From contig JAISVY010000155.1 in the NCBI GenBank assembly GCA_031271325.1, positions 1 through 17,993 on the forward strand: 17,993 bases of DNA, read 5' to 3'. Below the pieces are notes generated by a model. It did no database searches and had not been told where the DNA came from. It saw only the letters and a program-made list of their open reading frames with translations. Made by a program: the position numbers and the translations under genes. Source of the stretch: Oscillospiraceae bacterium. GTDB lineage: Bacteria > Bacillota > Clostridia > Oscillospirales > UBA929. Below, piece after piece: positions 13,595 through 17,993 of the stretch. Each line of letters begins with the position of its first letter. Position 1 is the first letter of the stretch.

Positions 13595-16500
13595 ATGCAA
13601 AAACTGATCAACGACGGCTGGGAATTTTCGCTCGACGGCGGGGCGTTCCGCCCGGTCAGGCTGCCCCATGACTGGCTGATCGGCGACGTAAACAACCTCT
13701 ACAAAGACGGCGTGGGACGTTACCGCCGCACACTGGGCGCGGATTTTTGGGAGAGCGGGCAGCGCGTTTTCCTGCGCTTCGACGGCGTGTATATGGATTG
13801 CAGGCTCTTTGTGAACGGCACGGCGGCGGGGGAGTGGAAGTACGGCTACACGGCGTTTGAGTTTGATATTACCGAACACCTCCGGCGCGGCGCGGACAAC
13901 GCTCTGCTGCTGGAGGTCAACTACCGCGCGCCCAACTCGCGCTGGTACAGCGGGGCGGGCATCTTCCGGGACGTGACGCTGAAGGTAAAGGACGCGGCGC
14001 ATTTTATCAGCGACGGGATCTATATCACAACCTTCCGCAAAGACGGGGAGTGGGCGTATACCGTTACGGCGGAGGTCGAAGCGCCCGGGCAAGACTACGA
14101 GACGCGCCACACCCTTTTAGAGGGCGGCAAGCCGGAAACTTGGGAGATAGACAACCCGAAGCTGTATACCCTCCGCTCCGAACTGCTGGTCGGCGGGCGG
14201 GTCGCGGACACCGAAGACACGCGTTTCGGGTTCCGCGAGACTTCGTTCGACCCGGAGAAAGGGTTTTTCCTCAACGGGCGGCATGTCAAGCTGAACGGCG
14301 TGTGTATGCACCACGATCTCGGCGCGCTCGGCGCGGCGGTACACAAAGACGCGGTGCGGCGGCAGCTTGATCTGCTGCGCGGCATGGGCGTGAACGCCAT
14401 ACGCACCTCGCACAACCCGCCCGCGAAGGTCTTCATGGATCTGTGCGACGAAACAGGATTCCTGGTGATGTCGGAGCTTTGCGATATGTGGGAGCTTCCC
14501 AAAACCGAGTACGACTACGCCCGCTTTTTCAACGAGTGGGTGGAGCGCGACGCCGCTTCATGGATCCGGCGCGACCGCAACAGCCCTTCGGTAATCCTGT
14601 GGAGCGTCGGCAACGAGATCTACGACACCCATGCCTCGGCGGAACGCGGCGGCGGGATTCTGCGCCGCCTGATGGAGCTGGTGCGGAAGCACGACCCGGA
14701 CGGTCACGCCCGTGTCACGCTCTGCTCCAACTATATGCCGTGGGAGAATACCCAAAAGTGCGCCGACATCATCAAACTGATCGGCTATAACTATGCCGAG
14801 GAACACTACGAAAAACACCACGCGGAACACCCCGACTGGATCATCTACGGCGGCGAAACCGGCTCGACCGTACAGAGCCGCGGGGTCTACCGCTTTCCTC
14901 TCCGCAAGCCGATCCTTGCCGACGACGACCTGCAATGCTCGGTTCTCGGAAACAGCTCGACCAGCTGGGGCGCGGAAAACGTGGAGGCTTGCATCCTCGC
15001 CGACCCGCCCTTCTCGATCGGGCAGTTCGTATGGTCGGGACAGGATTACATCGGGGAACCCACGCCGTATCACACCAAAAACTCCTATTTCGGGCATATC
15101 GACACGGCGGGCTTCCCGAAGGATTCGTATTACATATTCAAAGCGGCGTGGACGGACGCGCCGGCGATTCATCTCTTCCCCCATTGGGATCACTCGCCGG
15201 GGCAGATGATCGATGTTCGCGCGGCGACCAACGCGTTTCGCGCCGAGCTGTTCCTGAACGGCGAGAGTTTGGGTTCCGTTGAATTGAACGGGCGGTTTGT
15301 CGCCGATTGGCGCGTGCCGTATCAGCCCGGTGAGCTGCGTGCCGCCGCGTACGACCGGGAGGGGAACCAAGTCGCGGAGGCGGTACGCCGCCCGTTCGGC
15401 GACGCTACGGCTTTGACGCTGCGCACCGACAGTTTTGGCGAGCTGCGTTTTGTCTCGATTGAAGCGGTTGACGCCGGCGGCAGCACGGTGGAAAACGCGG
15501 GCAACCGCGTCTCCGTGCGGGTTGAAAACGGGACGCTGCTTGGCTTAGACAACGGGGATTCGACCGATCACGACCAATACAAAACAGACAGCAGACGGCT
15601 CTTCAACGGAAAATTGCTCGCGATTGTACGGCGGGACGGGGAGGAAGAACCCTCCGTAAGCGCCGTTTTGGACAGCGGCGACGTTCCGGTGCGCAAGATC
15701 GAGCTGACCGCAGACGGCTTGACTGTAACGGCGCGTATACTCCCGAGCAACGCCACCTATACAGACCTGACGTGGCGGCTGACCGACGCGGCGGGGATCG
15801 ACAGCCCGCTGGGAGAGTTGTCTGTGACCGGGAACACCGCCGTCATCAAACCCAAAGGCGACGGCGAGGTGTGGGTGCGCTGCGCCGCCGCCAACGGGCG
15901 GGGACATACGTCGCTGATTTCACAGCTGTCGATGGACATCGCCGGGTTCGGGACACCGTTTCTCGACCCGTATACGTTCGTATCGGGAGGCTTGTCCGAC
16001 CGGAGCAACGTCAAGCTCACCAACGGCAACGAGCGCGGCGTTGTTGCCGCGCGTGACGGCGAAAGCCATATCGGTTTCGCGAACCTCGATTTCGGACCTC
16101 GGGGAAGCGGCGAGGTGACCGTGCCGCTGTTCCCGCTCTCTCACGACCCGTTTACATTCGAGATCTGGGAGGGGATGCCCGGCGAAGGCGGGGAGCGCCT
16201 GTGCGAGGTTCTCTACGACAAGGGGCAGATTTGGAACACCTATCAGGATGTTGTCTGTACCCTGCCCAGAAAACTTCGCGGGGTTACAACACTCTGCTTC
16301 GTGTTCACGCGGAAGGTACACCTCAAGGGTTTTGTCTTCAAAAATCCCGCGTTCACGCGCCTGAACGCCGCCGACAGCGACGGAATCAGCGGCGACAGTT
16401 TTTTGATAAACGGCGGAGCGGCGGAGAAGATCGGCAACAACGTCAGCATCCTGTTCGGGAAAATGGATTTCGGCGGCGACGGCGCGGGCGGGCTTTCGCT

Positions 16501-16714
16501 CGGCACACGTTCGTCTCTCGCCGGAAACTCAGTGCTGGTTCTCTTCCGCGGCGGCGGAGCGGAGCGGCGGGAAATGCTGGAGGTTCCCGGCACGGCGGAC
16601 TACGCCGCTTCCGAACACACTTTCAGGGAACCGGTGCGCGGGTTGCTGGACGTGTCGCTCATCTTCCTGCCCGGCAGCAATCTGGACTTGGCGTGGCTGC
16701 AATTCCGCCCTTGA
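13595..16714 (+). CDS. family 2 glycoside hydrolase (beta-galactosidase-like) with C-terminal carbohydrate-binding-like modules
   Basis: This 1039-residue enzyme probably removes a terminal beta-linked sugar such as galactose. The N-terminal jelly roll includes LPHDWLI and GVGRYRRTL. A short Ig-like domain follows, then a TIM barrel from about residue 222 (FFLNGRHVKLNGVCMHHDLG). The acid/base is E341 in WSVGNEIYDTH and the nucleophile E421 in IYGGETGSTVQSRG. After the barrel come a DUF4982-like segment (about 525-600), a GH2 C-terminal Ig-like part with GLDNGDSTDHDQYK, another Ig-like stretch, and two beta-rich segments that resemble CBM6-type modules. No signal peptide is seen, so it probably acts inside the cell. 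The ATG at 13595 follows AAGGAGGG at good spacing; an earlier in-frame ATG would be translated from the palindrome. Exact sugar specificity cannot be read from the sequence. Confidence 0.9.
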   Translation: MQKLINDGWEFSLDGGAFRPVRLPHDWLIGDVNNLYKDGVGRYRRTLGADFWESGQRVFLRFDGVYMDCRLFVNGTAAGEWKYGYTAFEFDITEHLRRGADNALLLEVNYRAPNSRWYSGAGIFRDVTLKVKDAAHFISDGIYITTFRKDGEWAYTVTAEVEAPGQDYETRHTLLEGGKPETWEIDNPKLYTLRSELLVGGRVADTEDTRFGFRETSFDPEKGFFLNGRHVKLNGVCMHHDLGALGAAVHKDAVRRQLDLLRGMGVNAIRTSHNPPAKVFMDLCDETGFLVMSELCDMWELPKTEYDYARFFNEWVERDAASWIRRDRNSPSVILWSVGNEIYDTHASAERGGGILRRLMELVRKHDPDGHARVTLCSNYMPWENTQKCADIIKLIGYNYAEEHYEKHHAEHPDWIIYGGETGSTVQSRGVYRFPLRKPILADDDLQCSVLGNSSTSWGAENVEACILADPPFSIGQFVWSGQDYIGEPTPYHTKNSYFGHIDTAGFPKDSYYIFKAAWTDAPAIHLFPHWDHSPGQMIDVRAATNAFRAELFLNGESLGSVELNGRFVADWRVPYQPGELRAAAYDREGNQVAEAVRRPFGDATALTLRTDSFGELRFVSIEAVDAGGSTVENAGNRVSVRVENGTLLGLDNGDSTDHDQYKTDSRRLFNGKLLAIVRRDGEEEPSVSAVLDSGDVPVRKIELTADGLTVTARILPSNATYTDLTWRLTDAAGIDSPLGELSVTGNTAVIKPKGDGEVWVRCAAANGRGHTSLISQLSMDIAGFGTPFLDPYTFVSGGLSDRSNVKLTNGNERGVVAARDGESHIGFANLDFGPRGSGEVTVPLFPLSHDPFTFEIWEGMPGEGGERLCEVLYDKGQIWNTYQDVVCTLPRKLRGVTTLCFVFTRKVHLKGFVFKNPAFTRLNAADSDGISGDSFLINGGAAEKIGNNVSILFGKMDFGGDGAGGLSLGTRSSLAGNSVLVLFRGGGAERREMLEVPGTADYAASEHTFREPVRGLLDVSLIFLPGSNLDLAWLQFRP

Positions 16715-16738
16715 CAACAGCGGGATTTAGAGTAAAAT
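16711..16738 (+). promoter_or_regulatory. SigA-like promoter of the ThuA-like gene
   Basis: A perfect TTGACA (16711-16716) and TAAAAT (16733-16738) are separated by 16 bp. The -35 overlaps the stop codon of the glycoside hydrolase. The ThuA-like start is 82 bp downstream, leaving a leader of about 75 bases in which I see no clear regulatory structure. Confidence 0.6.
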
Positions 16739-16820
16739 GATAACAGAAAGCCCTATTTGAACCGTAATAAACGGCACCGCCAATCCCCGTCGCGAAAATA
16801 TAAATCTGGGAGTGTTTTGT

Positions 16821-17540
16821 ATGCGAAAAGCGTTGATTGTTCAGGGCGGCTGGGACGGGCACGAACCGATACTGACCAGCGCCCGTTTTGCCGCGATGCT
16901 GCGTGACGAAGGGTTTGCGGTTACCGTCAGCGACACGCTGGACGTGTTCGCGGAGCTTGCGCCGCTGCTGGAACTGGATTTGATCGTGGCTTGCTGGACA
17001 ATGGGCGAGATTCCGAGAGAGTACGTACCCAACATCGCGAAGGCTGTCGGCGCGGGCGTTGGACTTGCCGGGTGCCACGGCGGTATGTGCGACAGCTTCC
17101 GCAGCAACACCGAATGGCAGTTTATCACCGGGGGGCAGTGGGTTTCCCATCCGGGCGGGGACGGCGTGGAATACACCGTCAACATCTGTCACGGTTCCAG
17201 CCCGATCATTGAAGGAATCGCTGACTTTTCGGTAAAAACCGAGCATTATTACCTGCATATCGACCCCGCCGTGGAGGTGCTGGCTACGACAACCTTCCCG
17301 ATTGTGCCGTATTACCACATCTCCAACAAACCGGTCGCGATGCCGGTGGCGTGGACAAAATTCTGGGGCAACGGACGGGTGTTCTATACATCCCTGGGGC
17401 ACCACGACGACGTTTTCGACGTGCCCGAAGCGGCGCGCCTGATGAAAAACGGAATGCTTTGGGCTGCCGGCGGAAAGCCGTACGCCGTCGCGAACGGACT
17501 GACGACCGAACGCTTTGAGAGCAGCGCAAAGATGTATTAA
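16821..17540 (+). CDS. ThuA-like domain protein
   Basis: This 239-residue protein has the ThuA fold, related to class I glutamine amidotransferases. The start KALIVQGGWDGHEP, the block VGLAGCHGGMCDSFRSNTEW and ending GRVFYTSLGHHDDVFDVPEA are characteristic. ThuA proteins were named from trehalose utilisation, but most are uncharacterised and occur with sugar oxidoreductases. That holds here: a Gfo/Idh/MocA oxidoreductase follows and a family 2 glycoside hydrolase precedes. A role in sugar conversion is therefore likely, with unknown substrate. The ATG at 16821 has GGGAG about eight bases upstream; a GTG at 16812 would add three residues. A SigA-like promoter overlapping the hydrolase stop suggests it can be expressed on its own. 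Confidence 0.88.
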   Translation: MRKALIVQGGWDGHEPILTSARFAAMLRDEGFAVTVSDTLDVFAELAPLLELDLIVACWTMGEIPREYVPNIAKAVGAGVGLAGCHGGMCDSFRSNTEWQFITGGQWVSHPGGDGVEYTVNICHGSSPIIEGIADFSVKTEHYYLHIDPAVEVLATTTFPIVPYYHISNKPVAMPVAWTKFWGNGRVFYTSLGHHDDVFDVPEAARLMKNGMLWAAGGKPYAVANGLTTERFESSAKMY

Positions 17541-17595
17541 GAACCTGTTCCCATAGGTTAGAAAGCGCCACATCGGCGCAGTGTCACGTCCCTCA

Positions 17596-17711
17596 TCCTG
17601 TGTAGGGCTGGGTCAACCCGCCCGCAGGTATCGCGGGAGGCAAAACGCCTCCCCTACACAGGACGTTGAAACCGGCGGCGCGCCGGGGACGTCGCGCCCT
17701 ACACGTCCTGA
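17596..17711. repeat. Composite GC-rich inverted repeat (copy F)
   Basis: TCCTGTGTAGGG (17596-17607) and CCCTACACAGGA (17652-17663) are perfect 12-bp inverted arms. Between them lie CCCGC/GCGGG pairing and a strong stem GGGAGGC/GCCTCCC (17635-17653). A second part follows with GGCGGCGCGCC and ends GCGCCCTACACGTCC, another copy of the arm motif. TGTAGGG-bounded repeats of this sort are, as I recall, frequent between genes in GC-rich Clostridia. It differs from the other repeats here and fills about half of the 256-bp gap after the ThuA-like gene. Confidence 0.72.
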
Positions 17712-17726
17712 TTGTCCATTGCCATA

Positions 17727-17772
17727 AGCGCTCGTTCGCCTTTCGGGCGATCACGCAGTTTTCAAAACTTCG
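17727..17772. repeat. Truncated palindromic repeat, arm type 2 (copy C)
   Basis: GCGCTCGTTCGCCTTTCGGGCGATCACGC followed by AGTTTTCAAAACTTCG matches the right half of the hicA insertion (6931-6980) with several changes. The left arm is missing and the inner hairpin has decayed (GGGCGATC for GGCGAACAC). It lies 25 bp before the oxidoreductase start codon. Confidence 0.72.
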
Positions 17773-17796
17773 ATGTGACAAAATGGGGGAAAAGCG

Positions 17797-17993
17797 ATGA
17801 AGAAGATCGGCGTCGTCGGGTGCGGCGACATCAGCGGAATCTACCTAAAAAACATCACCGGAATCTTTTCCGGCACGCTCGCGGTCGCGGGGGTCTATGA
17901 CCTCGTGCGCGAAAAAGCGGACAAGAGGGCTGCGGAATTCGGGATTCAGAAAGTTTACGGCTCGATCGGGGAGCTGCTCTCCGACCCGGAAGC
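17797..17993 (+). CDS. Gfo/Idh/MocA family oxidoreductase, 5' part only
   Basis: The first 65 residues are visible; the gene runs out of the window. MKKIGVVGCGDISGIYLKNI is the Rossmann start of this NAD(P)-dependent sugar and polyol dehydrogenase family, with the GxGxxx turn. It is followed by a beta strand ending VAGVYDLVREKA, where the acidic residue after VY would bind the adenine ribose, and then AAEFGIQKVYGSIGELLSDP, the usual next strand and helix. GGGGGA lies six bases before the ATG. The order ThuA-like gene then Gfo/Idh/MocA gene is a common pair in sugar-use clusters. Substrate and cofactor preference cannot be told from this fragment. The truncated repeat at 17727 lies between the two genes, so co-transcription is uncertain. 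Confidence 0.92.
   Translation, partial: MKKIGVVGCGDISGIYLKNITGIFSGTLAVAGVYDLVREKADKRAAEFGIQKVYGSIGELLSDPE

Overview
The window looks like a chromosomal segment of a GC-rich, spore-forming Clostridia bacterium (Oscillospiraceae-like; this is inference). The strongest marker is the SCIFF ranthipeptide and its radical SAM maturase, placed behind yajC and a four-helix membrane protein, an order known mainly from Clostridia. A SpoIIM-like gene next to xerD and the clostridial-type Cys-rich thyX tail agree with this. Every gene I support is on the + strand.

Layout. (1) 1-3242: a tight run of genes with overlaps or very short gaps: the 3' end of thyX, a GNAT acetyltransferase, a DJ-1/PfpI protein, 5-formyltetrahydrofolate cyclo-ligase and mltG. 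(2) 3387-6313: alaS and a HIT hydrolase. (3) 6344-7073: a small hicB-hicA toxin-antitoxin cassette lying between two perfect 31-bp direct repeats. (4) 7084-9567: yajC, a TIGR04086-type membrane protein, SCIFF and its maturase, starting from a clear SigA-like promoter and ending at a clear terminator. (5) 9847-12438: proC, a SpoIIM-like gene and xerD. (6) 12522-17993: a DUF624-like membrane protein, a multidomain family 2 glycoside hydrolase, a ThuA-like protein and the 5' end of a Gfo/Idh/MocA oxidoreductase. This last part reads as a carbohydrate-use region.

The unusual layer is a set of at least nine palindromic repeats scattered through the gaps. They are mosaic: one core occurs with two different terminal arms, and pieces of arms recur in other combinations. 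One copy lies in frame inside hicA, adding 39 codons and flanked by the 5-bp duplication ATAAG. Others overlap gene ends and provide the stop codon (yajC, proC, the DUF624-like gene). They look like small non-autonomous mobile elements; no transposase is present in the window. Together with the 31-bp repeats around hicBA, this is the best lead for something undescribed. No tRNA, rRNA or CRISPR array was seen, and no stretch longer than 300 bases lacks a gene.
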